A DNA stretch of 64,000 bases from Micromonospora sp. WMMD1128 (GCF_027497235.1 NZ_CP114902.1:3423501-3487500), one strand, 5' to 3'; positions 35,377-43,388 are shown, numbered from the stretch's first letter. Notes: generated from the sequence alone by a model not told the origin. A program made the numbers and translations.

Positions 35377-38300
35377 CCGACACGCGGAACGGCGGGACCC
35401 GGCACCCCCGCCGGGTCCCGCCGCCGTGGTGACCGGGCCAACCGCGCCTCGATCGCCTCGCAGGCGCGTTCCCGGTCCGGTAGCGGCGTCGTCCCGAGCA
35501 ACTCGCGGAGCGCCCTGCCGTGCCGGCCGGCCGTTTCCGTCTCGCCCAGGCAGATCGCCGCCCGGGCCTGCACGATGAGAGCGTCGGCGTGCAGTGGCCG
35601 GTAGGCGTTGCGCGAGGCGATCTGGAGCGCCTCCGTCCCGGCCCGATATGCCTGCTCGGCGGCGTCGCTCAGCAGGGCCGCTTCGGCGACGCCGATGGTC
35701 GACTGGCACTCGAAGTATTGAAAGCCGCGGCTCCGGCTGATCGACAGACTCTCGATGAACCGGGCTTGGGCCTCCTCGACGGCGCGGCTGCCGAGCAACG
35801 CGTACCCCAGGGTGTTGAGGGTGGCCGCCTCGGCCCGCAGGTTGCGCTGTTTGCGGGCGAGCCGCAACGCCTCGGCGGCGTTGTTCACCGCGGGCACCCA
35901 TTCGTGCAACTGGCGGTCGAGTTGGCTCAGCTCGTCGAGGACCGACAGCTCGCGCAGGGTCGAGCCGGTACGTCGGTAGTAGTCGAGCGCGGCTTCGAAG
36001 TGGGCACGGGCCGGCTCGAAGTCTTCCATCTGCCGCAGGACCATCGCCAGGTTGTGCCGGTTCGCCATCGCCGACAGGTGCCGCGCCGACCTCTCGTTCA
36101 ACCGTTGGGCCGCCCTCAGGTGGTCGGCCGCCTCGGTGAGTTGCCCCCGTTCGTGGCACAGGGTGCCCAGGTCGTTCAACGTCACCGCCCGCACGTGATG
36201 GAACTCCGGACCGCCGCCGAGATCCAGTGCCCGCTGGTAGAGCTCCTGTGCCTCGGCGGGCCGACCCAGCTCGGCCTGGACGAGCCCGAGGTTGTGCGAC
36301 AGGTATGCCTCGCCGACGTGCCAGCCGCTGGCGCGGGCGGCGGCGATGCCCCGGCGGTAGTCGTCGGCGGCGAGGTGGTGCTTGCCGGCCGCCCAGTGCG
36401 CCTGCCCGATGGTCTGGTGCATGGCGGCCTGGGCCCGCACGTCACCCGCGGCCTGCGCGGCGGCCAGCCCGGCCGCCCCGCTCGCGAGCCAGGCGACCAG
36501 GTCGCCCGAGACGAAGAAGTAGCCGCGGAGCTGGTCGGCCAGCTCCCACGACCGTGCGCCGTGCCCGTCCGCCGGTGCGGCTTCGACGGCGGCGATGAGG
36601 TTGCCCACCTCCTCGCCGAGCCACGCCGTCGCGGCATCGACGTCGGGGAACGGGTACGGTGTCGGCTCGACGTCGATCGGCAACCGCACCATGTCGGCGT
36701 AGACCAGGCTCATCGCGGAGGCGGTCCGCGCGAGATACCAGGTGTAGAGGCGGCCCAGCGCGGCGGCGCGGTCGACGGATGCCCCCCGGGTCTCACCGTC
36801 CCGCAGCGCATAGAGTCGCAGCAGGTCGTGGTAGCGGTAGCGACGGTCCGCGCAGCCGGGCTGGAGCAGGTTCTCCGCGACGAGGTGGTCGAGCGCCGCG
36901 CGGACGGCCCGCGGCTCGACGCCGAGCAGCGCGGCGACCGCGTCGGCCGAGAAGCTCTCCCCCGGGATCAGCGCGGCCGTGCCGAACACCTCGGCCGCCG
37001 TCGGCGGCAGGTCACGGCAACTGATCGCGAAGCTGCTCGTCACGGTGCGGTCGCCGAGGCTCAGTCGGGCGAGCCGCGACCGCTCGTCGGTGAGTCCCCG
37101 CACCACCTCGGCGATCATGCTCTCTCGGCGGCCCGCCAACCGGCCCGCCACCAGCCGCACCGCGATCGGCAACCGGCCGCACGCCTCGACCAGCGCCTCG
37201 GCGTCCCGACGCTCGGTCCGGACGCGGGTCTCCCCCAGCGCTGCCCGCAGCAGGCCCAGTGCCTCCGTCGGCGTGAACACCGCCAGGGGCGTCGCGCCGG
37301 CGCCGTCCAACTCCTCGCACCGGTTACGACTGGTGACAAGCACCGCGCTTCCGCCCGGACCCGGCAGCAGCAGGCGGACCTGGGCGGCGTTGTGCGCGTT
37401 GTCGAGCACGACAAGCACCCGCCGGTCGGCGAGGACGCTCCGGTAGAGCGCGGCGGCCTCCCGCTCGTCGCCGGGGACGGACCGCGCCTCGACGCCGAGC
37501 GCCCGCAGCAGCCGGGCCAGGGCGTACGCCACCGGTACCGGCCGGTCGTCGCTGCCACGCAGGTCGATGTAGAGCTGACCGTCCGGGAAGTCGCGGCGCA
37601 CCTCCCAGGCCGCCATCAGGGCGAGGCTGGTCTTGCCGACACCGGCCATGCCGGAGATGACGTGGACGGCGGGTGATCCGCCACGCGGATAGCGCAGCGC
37701 CCGCTCGATCCCCCGGAGTTCGTCGGCGCGTCCGCAGAAGTCCGCCGGTGGCGCCGGGGTCTGCCGCGGCGTGACCGCACCGCCGCTCACCGGAGAGGTG
37801 CCGGCAGCGCGAACGTGCTCTCCGCTGACCACGGCCTGCCGGGCCTCGACCAGCTCGGCGCCGGGATCGATGCCCAGTTCGTCGGCGAGCCGGCGGCGGA
37901 CGCTTTCGAACGCCTCGATCGCGGCGGCCTGCTGGCCGCAGGCCGCGAGCGCGACCACCAACCGCGCGTGCAGCGACTCGTGCCACGGGTACCGCCCGGC
38001 CAGGCGGCGCAGGAGTGGGAGGACCTGGCGTTGTTCGCCCACCACCTCCCCGAGTCGCGCCAGCCGGACGGCGATCTCCACGCGTTCCTCGGCCAGTGCC
38101 GTGACCAGCGGGTCCCCGGAGAGTTCCGGCACGTCCTGGACGACGTCGTCACCGCGCCACATGGTGGAGGCGTCGAGGAGCAGGTCGAAGGCGCGTCGGG
38201 GCGGGATGGTCGGCGCCGCGGCCTCGGCCACGCGGGACCGGTAGGCCACGAGATCGAGTTGCTCGCCGTCGACGTGCAGCCGGTAGCCACCCGAGTCGAG

Positions 38301-38822
38301 GGTCACCGCGGGCGTCGGGTCGGGCTGGCGCCTCGGCTCCAGCAGACGACGGATCCGGCTCACATGGGTCTGCACCACGTTGGCCGCCGACGGCGGTGGC
38401 CGCTCCCCCCACAGCAGGTGGATCAGCTCGTCCCGGTTGACCGGCCGGCCGGGTTCCAGCGCGAGGCGGGCCAGCACGACACGGTGCCGGCCGGCGCGGA
38501 GATTGACGGGCCGACCGGCACGGGTGACGAGCAGCGGCCCCAGCGCCCAAAGTCGGGCCGGGCCGGGCGCCTCGACCCGGGCGCGCTGCGGCGGCCGGGC
38601 GAGCTGGGTGAACCGCTCGCGGTCCTCGTGGTGCAGCCCCAACGCGTCCGCGAGGGCGCGCAGTGAGCGGCCCCGCGGCCTCCCGCTGCGCCCCTGTTCG
38701 AGGTCGCGTACCACACCGACGCTGACCCCCGCCTGGTCCGCGAGGTCGGCCTGGGTCAGGCCACGGCCGACCCGCGCGCTCCGCAACAGGTCACCCAGGC
38801 CCTCATGTCTACGATCGTCCAT
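35364..38822 (-). CDS. AfsR/SARP-family transcriptional regulator (XRE + SARP + NB-ARC + TPR)
   Basis: 1152 aa. Order: XRE helix-turn-helix (~8-65, LGDLLRSARVGRGLTQADLADQAGVSVGVVRDLEQGRSG); OmpR-like winged helix (~90-175, LRAGRHRVVLARLALEPGRPVNRDELIHLLWGERPP); BTAD (~200-340); NB-ARC ATPase with P-loop VISGMAGVGKTSLALMAAWEV and DRRVLVVLDNAHNA; about 500 residues of TPR pairs (ALDLGGGPEFHHVRAVTLNDLGTLC etc.). AfsR-like proteins integrate ATP/ligand and phosphorylation signals to activate secondary-metabolite or development genes. ATG 38822 follows GGGGGAG. Its 3' end is unusual: the last ~20 codons run through the terminator of the convergent gene. It lies between two copies of the repeat-tailed secreted enzymes. 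Confidence 0.93.
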   Translation of the reverse strand: MDDRRHEGLGDLLRSARVGRGLTQADLADQAGVSVGVVRDLEQGRSGRPRGRSLRALADALGLHHEDRERFTQLARPPQRARVEAPGPARLWALGPLLVTRAGRPVNLRAGRHRVVLARLALEPGRPVNRDELIHLLWGERPPPSAANVVQTHVSRIRRLLEPRRQPDPTPAVTLDSGGYRLHVDGEQLDLVAYRSRVAEAAAPTIPPRRAFDLLLDASTMWRGDDVVQDVPELSGDPLVTALAEERVEIAVRLARLGEVVGEQRQVLPLLRRLAGRYPWHESLHARLVVALAACGQQAAAIEAFESVRRRLADELGIDPGAELVEARQAVVSGEHVRAAGTSPVSGGAVTPRQTPAPPADFCGRADELRGIERALRYPRGGSPAVHVISGMAGVGKTSLALMAAWEVRRDFPDGQLYIDLRGSDDRPVPVAYALARLLRALGVEARSVPGDEREAAALYRSVLADRRVLVVLDNAHNAAQVRLLLPGPGGSAVLVTSRNRCEELDGAGATPLAVFTPTEALGLLRAALGETRVRTERRDAEALVEACGRLPIAVRLVAGRLAGRRESMIAEVVRGLTDERSRLARLSLGDRTVTSSFAISCRDLPPTAAEVFGTAALIPGESFSADAVAALLGVEPRAVRAALDHLVAENLLQPGCADRRYRYHDLLRLYALRDGETRGASVDRAAALGRLYTWYLARTASAMSLVYADMVRLPIDVEPTPYPFPDVDAATAWLGEEVGNLIAAVEAAPADGHGARSWELADQLRGYFFVSGDLVAWLASGAAGLAAAQAAGDVRAQAAMHQTIGQAHWAAGKHHLAADDYRRGIAAARASGWHVGEAYLSHNLGLVQAELGRPAEAQELYQRALDLGGGPEFHHVRAVTLNDLGTLCHERGQLTEAADHLRAAQRLNERSARHLSAMANRHNLAMVLRQMEDFEPARAHFEAALDYYRRTGSTLRELSVLDELSQLDRQLHEWVPAVNNAAEALRLARKQRNLRAEAATLNTLGYALLGSRAVEEAQARFIESLSISRSRGFQYFECQSTIGVAEAALLSDAAEQAYRAGTEALQIASRNAYRPLHADALIVQARAAICLGETETAGRHGRALRELLGTTPLPDRERACEAIEARLARSPRRRDPAGVPGPAVPRVGQMP
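35391..35422 (+). terminator. Terminator after the lysozyme-like gene, inside the SARP coding end
   Basis: GGCGGGACCCGG (35391-35402) and CCGGGTCCCGCC (35411-35422) are perfect 12-bp arms. The same arms recur after the second repeat-tailed gene (40379-40408). On the opposite strand this sequence codes for the C-terminal tail of the SARP protein. Confidence 0.8.
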
Positions 38823-38958
38823 TTCTGACTCCCCCGTGTTCGGACGGATCGTAGTACGAGGTCCACTACAGGATCTGTCCCTCCAGCGGTACGTCAGGAG
38901 CGCTCTCCACACTCGTCAGCAGGCGGGCGGCAGCTCGCCGACACGGGAGGAGAACACA

Positions 38959-40362
38959 TTGCACTCATCCGCTCGACGGCGCGCGTCACTGGCGCGCCGT
39001 ACCCTGGTGCCGGTGGCCGTGCTGGCCGCGACCGTGGTCGCGATGCCGATGCCGGCATCGGCCGCGCTCGACAGCACGGCGGCGCGCCTGGCCGCCACCA
39101 CCGTGCCGGGCGACCCGGCGCTGCCCGAGTACCCCGGCCTGTCCCCGCGTCAGGGGGCGGCCGCCGCGGTGAGCACCACACCGGTGCCCTGCGACAGCAA
39201 CGGCTCGGACAAGGACATGCGTCGGTCGGACGCGGTCAGCCGGGCCCGAAGCTGGCTCAGCGTGGGTGGCGTCCCCTACAGCCAGAGTCGCTGCTACAAG
39301 AACCAGTACGGTGACTACCGCACCGACTGCTCGGGCTTCGTCGCGATGGCGTGGGGTCTCGGCGGATCGGGAAGTTCCTTCTGGACCGGAAACCTGGACA
39401 CCCGGTCGCACACGATCCCACGCGCCGACCTGGCGCCGGGCGACGCTCTGCTCCGGCACACCGGTGACCCCAGCGAGAACCACGTGGCGCTGTTCGTGAA
39501 GTGGGGCAACTCCGCGCACACCGAGCCGGTGGTCATCGAGCAGACGGGCAGCGCGGACACCATCGAGCGCACCTGGAGTTCCAGCTACGCCGGCCTCTAC
39601 ACCCCGGTCCGCTACGACAACATCCTGGAGGACGTGTCCCCGGAGGACATTCCGGTGTCGGGTGACTGGAACGGCGACGGCACCGACACCGTCGGCGTCT
39701 ACCGCCCCTCCAACTCCACCTTCTATCTCCGCGACACCAACAGCGGCGACGCCACCCGCGTCTTCAAATTCGGCCACGGACCCTCCGGCGACATCCCCGT
39801 CGCCGGTGACTGGAACAACGACGGCAAGGACACCGTCGGCGTCTTCCGCCCCAGCAACTCCACCTGGTACCTCACCAACGGCACCACCACCACCGACGCC
39901 CAGTTCATCTTCGGCCACGGCGGATCCGGCGACATCCCCGTCGCCGGCGACTGGAACAACGACGGCTACGACTCCGTCGGCGTCTTCCGCCCCGGCAACT
40001 CCACCTGGTACCTCACCAACGGCACCACCACCGCCACCAACAACACCGACTACGAATTCAAATTCGGCCACGGACCCTCCGGCGACCAACCCGTCGCCGG
40101 TGACTGGAACAACGACGGCAAAGACACCCCCGGCGTCTTCCGCCCCAGCAACTCCACCTGGTACCTCACCAACGGCACCACCACCACCGACCACCAGTTC
40201 ATCTACGGCCACGGCGGATCCGGCGACATCCCCGTCACCGGCGACTGGAACAACGACAACACCGACACCCCCGGCGTCCGCCGCCCCGACAACAACACCG
40301 TCTACCTCCGCAACACCAACAGCGCCGGCCCGGTAGACATCCAATTCATCTACGGCATCTGA
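38959..40362 (+). CDS. Secreted NlpC/P60-like cell-wall hydrolase with five FG-GAP-like repeats
   Basis: 467 aa from TTG 38959, chosen because a strong GGGAGGAG sits 7-8 nt upstream. Signal peptide SSARRRASLARRTLVPVAVL-AATVVAMPMPASA. Residues ~85-220 form an NlpC/P60-like papain fold: GDYRTDCSGFVAMAWGL holds the catalytic Cys, and ENHVALFVKWG the His. These enzymes cut peptidoglycan stem peptides. From ~225 five FG-GAP-like repeats follow, starting and ending exactly like those of the lysozyme-like gene. The two enzymes probably share a wall- or calcium-binding anchor and were built by copying one tail. It is divergent from the SARP gene, with a 136-bp shared promoter region. Confidence 0.87.
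   Translation: MHSSARRRASLARRTLVPVAVLAATVVAMPMPASAALDSTAARLAATTVPGDPALPEYPGLSPRQGAAAAVSTTPVPCDSNGSDKDMRRSDAVSRARSWLSVGGVPYSQSRCYKNQYGDYRTDCSGFVAMAWGLGGSGSSFWTGNLDTRSHTIPRADLAPGDALLRHTGDPSENHVALFVKWGNSAHTEPVVIEQTGSADTIERTWSSSYAGLYTPVRYDNILEDVSPEDIPVSGDWNGDGTDTVGVYRPSNSTFYLRDTNSGDATRVFKFGHGPSGDIPVAGDWNNDGKDTVGVFRPSNSTWYLTNGTTTTDAQFIFGHGGSGDIPVAGDWNNDGYDSVGVFRPGNSTWYLTNGTTTATNNTDYEFKFGHGPSGDQPVAGDWNNDGKDTPGVFRPSNSTWYLTNGTTTTDHQFIYGHGGSGDIPVTGDWNNDNTDTPGVRRPDNNTVYLRNTNSAGPVDIQFIYGI
39648..40359 (+). repeat. FG-GAP-like tandem coding repeats, block 2
   Basis: Five units like those at 34671-35373. The first ~240 bp and the final unit are almost identical between blocks; the middle unit here has a longer Thr/Asn segment (TTTATNNTDYEF). 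Identity at synonymous sites points to recent duplication or gene conversion rather than selection alone. Confidence 0.9.
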
Positions 40363-40378
40363 CCGACACCCCCCAACC

Positions 40379-40408
40379 GGCGGGACCCGGACACCACCGG
40401 GTCCCGCC
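40379..40408. terminator. Hairpin terminator between convergent genes
   Basis: GGCGGGACCCGG and CCGGGTCCCGCC with an ACACCA loop: perfect 12-bp arms, 16 bp after the NlpC/P60 gene and 10 bp before the end of the convergent AAA gene. It is a duplicate of the hairpin at 35391-35422, with identical arms. Confidence 0.85.
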
Positions 40409-40418
40409 GCCGTGGTCG

Positions 40419-41885
40419 TCAGCCGCGGCCCAGCCCGGCAACGGCCTCCCGCAGGTCGCCCTGGTCGATCGGGGCCGGCGGCGCGCCCTCCGTGGCCTCC
40501 CGGAGTGCCTTGGCGAGTTGCACCCGGCGTAACGCCTCGCGCAGGTCCGCGCCGGTGAGCCCGGCCGTGTCCACGGCGAGGGCGGCGGGGTCCACGTCGG
40601 CGGCGAACATCCGGAAGCCGGGCCGCTCGTGCCGGTCGATCAGCTCCCGGATCATCTTGGTGAGGATCTCCGCGCGGCCGGACTCGTCCGGCGCCGGAAT
40701 GGCGATCTTCAGGTCGAAGCGGCCGGAGCGGATCAGCGAGGCGTCGACACGCTGCGGAAAGTTGGTGGTGGCCACCACGATGACGTCGGGGTTCTCCTCG
40801 AACAGCGTGTTCATCTCCTGCTTGAAGATGCCGGCGACCGCGTTGACCGCCTGGCTCGCCGCGTCGCCGCCCGCGCCCGCGTAGCTGATGATCGAGTCGA
40901 ACTCGTCGAAGAGCATCACGGTGGGCCGGCGGTAGCGGCGGGCGTCGCGGAAGATGCGCTTGATGTTGCGCTCCGAGCCGCCGAGAAACTTGTCCAGGAT
41001 CTCCGGGGTGCGGATCTCCACGAAGTCCGCGCCGACCTCGTTCGCCAGGGCCCGGGCAAGCATGGTCTTGCCGGTGCCCGGCGGGCCGTACATCAGGATG
41101 CCCTGCGGCCGGCGCGCGCCCCAGCGGGCCATCGCCTGCGGATGCCGGAACGACACCGCCACCTCGCGGAACCGCGCGACCACGTCGGCCAGGCCGCCGA
41201 CCTGGTCGAGGGTCACCGTCGCGCTGCGCGGCCCGGCCACCGCCACCGTTCGCCGCCCCACCAGGTACGTCCGCCCGCGCAACACGGTCGGCTCCACGTT
41301 GTCGCCGGTCAGCTCGCGGACGGCCTGGAACACCACGCCGAGCAGCGCGCGCAGGTGCTCCGGACCGACGTCGGCGCTCGGGACGTCGACGCGGATGCGT
41401 ACCGTGCCGTTGTCCTGGTCCACGCGGGGACGCAGGCCGGCGGCCTCGGCGGCGCGCAACACCTCCCGGCCGGCCGGGTCGCGTGGCGGCGCGACGAGCG
41501 CGGCGCCGGCAGGGCGCAGCCCGAGCCGGCGGCCCGCACCGGCCGCCGCCCGGCCCACCGCCGCGGCCGGGCCGTCCCCGCCCGCGGCGAGCCGCTCGGC
41601 GAGCAGCAGACCGACCGGCCCGGCCAGCCCGAGGGCGAGCAGACCGGCCGGCGCGGCCTCCACCCGCAGGTACGCCTCGAAGCGGTGCACCGGCTGCCCG
41701 TCGGCGATGTCGGCACGCACGGTGCAGCGGACCTCCCGCACCGGGGTGGGGAAGTCCGCGCCGGCCAGCATTTCCACCGGCCCGTCCGCGGCGGCGGCGA
41801 GCAGCCCGGCCGGGTCGACGATGCGCACCTCGGTGCCGAGCAACGACACCGTCTCCTCGTCCGTCCGCACCTCGTACCCGGTCAT
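40419..41885 (-). CDS. AAA+ ATPase (FtsH/Vps4-like ATPase domain with novel N-terminal domain)
   Basis: 488 aa. The AAA domain (~215-410) is complete: Walker A ILMYGPPGTGKTMLARALANEV, Walker B RPTVMLFDEFDSIIS, sensor-1 VIVVATTNFPQRVDASLIRSGRFD and a C-terminal AAA lid (GLTGADLREALRRVQLAKALRE). There is no protease HExxH motif. The N-terminal ~210 residues (TVSLLGTEVRIVDPAGLLAAAADG... and an Ala-rich segment) are not a domain I recognise and probably determine the partner protein. It may be an unfoldase or remodeller. ATG 41885 follows GAAGAGG. It is the second gene downstream of the alanyl-tRNA-synthetase-like gene on the same strand (67-bp gap), so it may fall under the same attenuator. Confidence 0.88.
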   Translation of the reverse strand: MTGYEVRTDEETVSLLGTEVRIVDPAGLLAAAADGPVEMLAGADFPTPVREVRCTVRADIADGQPVHRFEAYLRVEAAPAGLLALGLAGPVGLLLAERLAAGGDGPAAAVGRAAAGAGRRLGLRPAGAALVAPPRDPAGREVLRAAEAAGLRPRVDQDNGTVRIRVDVPSADVGPEHLRALLGVVFQAVRELTGDNVEPTVLRGRTYLVGRRTVAVAGPRSATVTLDQVGGLADVVARFREVAVSFRHPQAMARWGARRPQGILMYGPPGTGKTMLARALANEVGADFVEIRTPEILDKFLGGSERNIKRIFRDARRYRRPTVMLFDEFDSIISYAGAGGDAASQAVNAVAGIFKQEMNTLFEENPDVIVVATTNFPQRVDASLIRSGRFDLKIAIPAPDESGRAEILTKMIRELIDRHERPGFRMFAADVDPAALAVDTAGLTGADLREALRRVQLAKALREATEGAPPAPIDQGDLREAVAGLGRG

Positions 41886-41952
41886 GGGTCCTCTTCCCTC
41901 GCCGCGACGTGTGCTGTCGAGTCTGGCACCGGTCGGGCGGGCCGGCCACCGC

Positions 41953-43125
41953 TCAACCGGCGTCGGCGAGCAGGCCGTCGACCAGGTCGCGGGGCAGCCC
42001 GTGGGTGTCGTGCAGCCAGTGGTAGTCGCGTTCGGTCAACGGACCCCGCGCCCGGACCCGGTCGACGAGAGGTCGGCCGCGCCGCAGCAGCCCGCGGAAC
42101 CGGTGCTCCTCGTCGCACAGCAGCTCGGGCAGCGGGCCCGGGTCGACCGGCTGGCGGAACCGGCGCATCGTGTCCGCGTGGAGGGTCACCGGCAGGTCGC
42201 CGAGGCTCCGCGTCGGGTCGTCGCGCCACAGCACGGTGAGCGCGCGGCGCAGCAGCCGGCGCAGCACGTACCCCCGGCCGGTGTTGCCCGGGCGTACCCC
42301 GTCGCCGAGCACGACCACCGCGGCGCGCAGGTGGTCCGCGACCACGCGCAGGTCCGTGCCGGCCAGGTCCCACCGGTCGCGGACCGCGCCCGCCCACGGG
42401 CCCAACCCGTCGCCGGTGAAGACGGACCGGTCGCCGCGCAGCACCATCTCCAGCCGCTCCCGCCCCATCCCGGTGTCGATGCTGGTCAGCGGCAGCCGAG
42501 TGAGCCGACCGTCGGGGTGGCGGTGGTGGCTCATCTGCACGTGGTTCCACACCTCCACCCAGCGGTCGTCGCCGCTCGGGCGGCCGGTCGGCGGGCCGTC
42601 ACCGGTCCACACGAAGATCTCCGAATCCGGCCCACAGGGGCCGGTCGGCCCGTTGGACCACCAGTTCTCCTCGCCCAGCGCCTCCACCGGCACGCCGAGC
42701 GCGGTCCAGGTGTCCCACGCGGTCGCGTCCGGGTCGAGGTGGTCGTCGCCGCCGAAGACCGTCGCGTGCAGTTTTCGCGCCGGAATGCCGTAGCCGTCGG
42801 TGAGCAGCTCGAAGCCCCAGCGCAGGCTGGTCGCGATGTCGTAGTCGCCGAGCGACCAGGAGCCGAGCATCTGGAACACGGTCAGGTGGGTACGGTCGCC
42901 GACCTCGTCCAGGTCGGTGGTGCGCAGGCACCGCTGCACGTTCGCCAGTCGCCGTCCGCCGGGGTGCGGGCGCCCCAGCAGGTACGGCGTGAGCGGGTGC
43001 ATGCCGGACGTGGTGAACAGCACCGGGTCGCCCGGCGGCGGCACCAGGGAACTCTCCGGCGCGTCCCGGTGACCGAGGCGGTGGTAGTGGTCTTCGAAGA
43101 TGCGGGTGATCTCGTCGGATGTCAT
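41953..43125 (-). CDS. Catalytic-domain-only alanyl-tRNA synthetase paralogue
   Basis: 390 aa. It keeps the class II AlaRS aminoacylation core: motif 1 LFTTSGMHPLTPYLLG, motif 2 QRCLRTTDLDEVGDRTHLTVFQMLGSWSLGDY, WWSNGPTGPCGPDSEI, SIDTGMGRERLEMVL and motif 3 NTGRGYVLRRLLRRAL. It lacks the editing (HxxxH) and C-Ala domains of full AlaRS (~880 aa), so it could charge tRNA or activate alanine but not edit. Such paralogues may supply aminoacyl-adenylate/tRNA to another enzyme or protect against an AlaRS inhibitor; which applies here is unknown. ATG 43125 follows GGAAGG with 8-nt spacing. A Thr/Ala-rich leader peptide and terminator hairpin lie directly upstream, as in ribosome-mediated attenuation. 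Confidence 0.85.
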   Translation of the reverse strand: MTSDEITRIFEDHYHRLGHRDAPESSLVPPPGDPVLFTTSGMHPLTPYLLGRPHPGGRRLANVQRCLRTTDLDEVGDRTHLTVFQMLGSWSLGDYDIATSLRWGFELLTDGYGIPARKLHATVFGGDDHLDPDATAWDTWTALGVPVEALGEENWWSNGPTGPCGPDSEIFVWTGDGPPTGRPSGDDRWVEVWNHVQMSHHRHPDGRLTRLPLTSIDTGMGRERLEMVLRGDRSVFTGDGLGPWAGAVRDRWDLAGTDLRVVADHLRAAVVVLGDGVRPGNTGRGYVLRRLLRRALTVLWRDDPTRSLGDLPVTLHADTMRRFRQPVDPGPLPELLCDEEHRFRGLLRRGRPLVDRVRARGPLTERDYHWLHDTHGLPRDLVDGLLADAG

Positions 43126-43188
43126 GGCGGGCGCCTTCCGCGGGTATGGGCGTCCGGACGGTCCGCAGCGGTGGCGTGACACGACAAA

Positions 43189-43215
43189 GCCGGCGGACCG
43201 TTTCCGGTCGCCGGC
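43189..43215 (-). terminator. Attenuator terminator hairpin
   Basis: On the minus strand GCCGGCGACCG - GAAA - CGGTCCGCCGGC forms a stem with one bulged base, followed by TTTGTCGT. It begins 16 nt after the leader-peptide stop and ends 64 nt before the synthetase start. Its 5' arm also contains GGCGACCGG, which can pair with CCGGTTGCC in the leader codons (one G-U pair), giving a competing antiterminator. Confidence 0.75.
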
Positions 43216-43230
43216 GATGGGTGAGGCAGG

Positions 43231-43299
43231 TCAGGCGGCGGCAACCGGCGAGCGGGAAGCTCGCGCGGTCGCGGCGGTGATGGTTCGCCAACTCTGCAT
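43231..43299 (-). CDS. Leader peptide of the AlaRS-paralogue operon
   Basis: 22 codons. It opens M-Q-S-W-R-T-I-T and continues A-A-T-A-R-A-S-R-S-P-V, ending A-A-A-stop: seven Ala and three Thr codons in 22, concentrated in codons 6-14 and at the very end. There is no Shine-Dalgarno, but a TAGCGT -10 box (43307-43312) ends exactly 7 nt before the ATG, so the message should start at the ATG itself. Stalling at codons 9-14 for lack of Ala-tRNA (or Thr-tRNA) would leave the CCGGTTGCC at codons 18-20 free to form the antiterminator. Completing translation would cover it and let the terminator fold. Confidence 0.7.
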   Translation of the reverse strand: MQSWRTITAATARASRSPVAAA

Positions 43300-43306
43300 A
43301 CCCGCA

Positions 43307-43312
43307 ACGCTA
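43307..43312 (-). promoter_or_regulatory. -10 box of the leaderless leader-peptide transcript
   Basis: TAGCGT on the minus strand, 7 nt before ATG 43299. This spacing is the actinobacterial leaderless standard and matches at least eight other genes in this window. Confidence 0.65.
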
Positions 43313-43361
43313 ACCCACCCCGCCACCCCCGCCCACCCCTTTTCCCTGCCCGCCCGCCCCA

Positions 43362-43386
43362 CCCTGCCCTGCCCTGCCCTGCCCTG
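43362..43386. repeat. (CCCTG)5 microsatellite
   Basis: Five exact tandem CCCTG units, ending two bases before palindrome copy D in the non-coding stretch upstream of the leader peptide. Slippage-prone. Confidence 0.85.
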
Positions 43387-43388
43387 GT

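Noticed and set aside
34027..36159. Long minus-strand frame antisense to the lysozyme-like gene
   Set aside because: Its regular Gly/Val/Asp-rich text is the mirror of the FG-GAP repeats on the other strand, and it overlaps the SARP gene in another frame.
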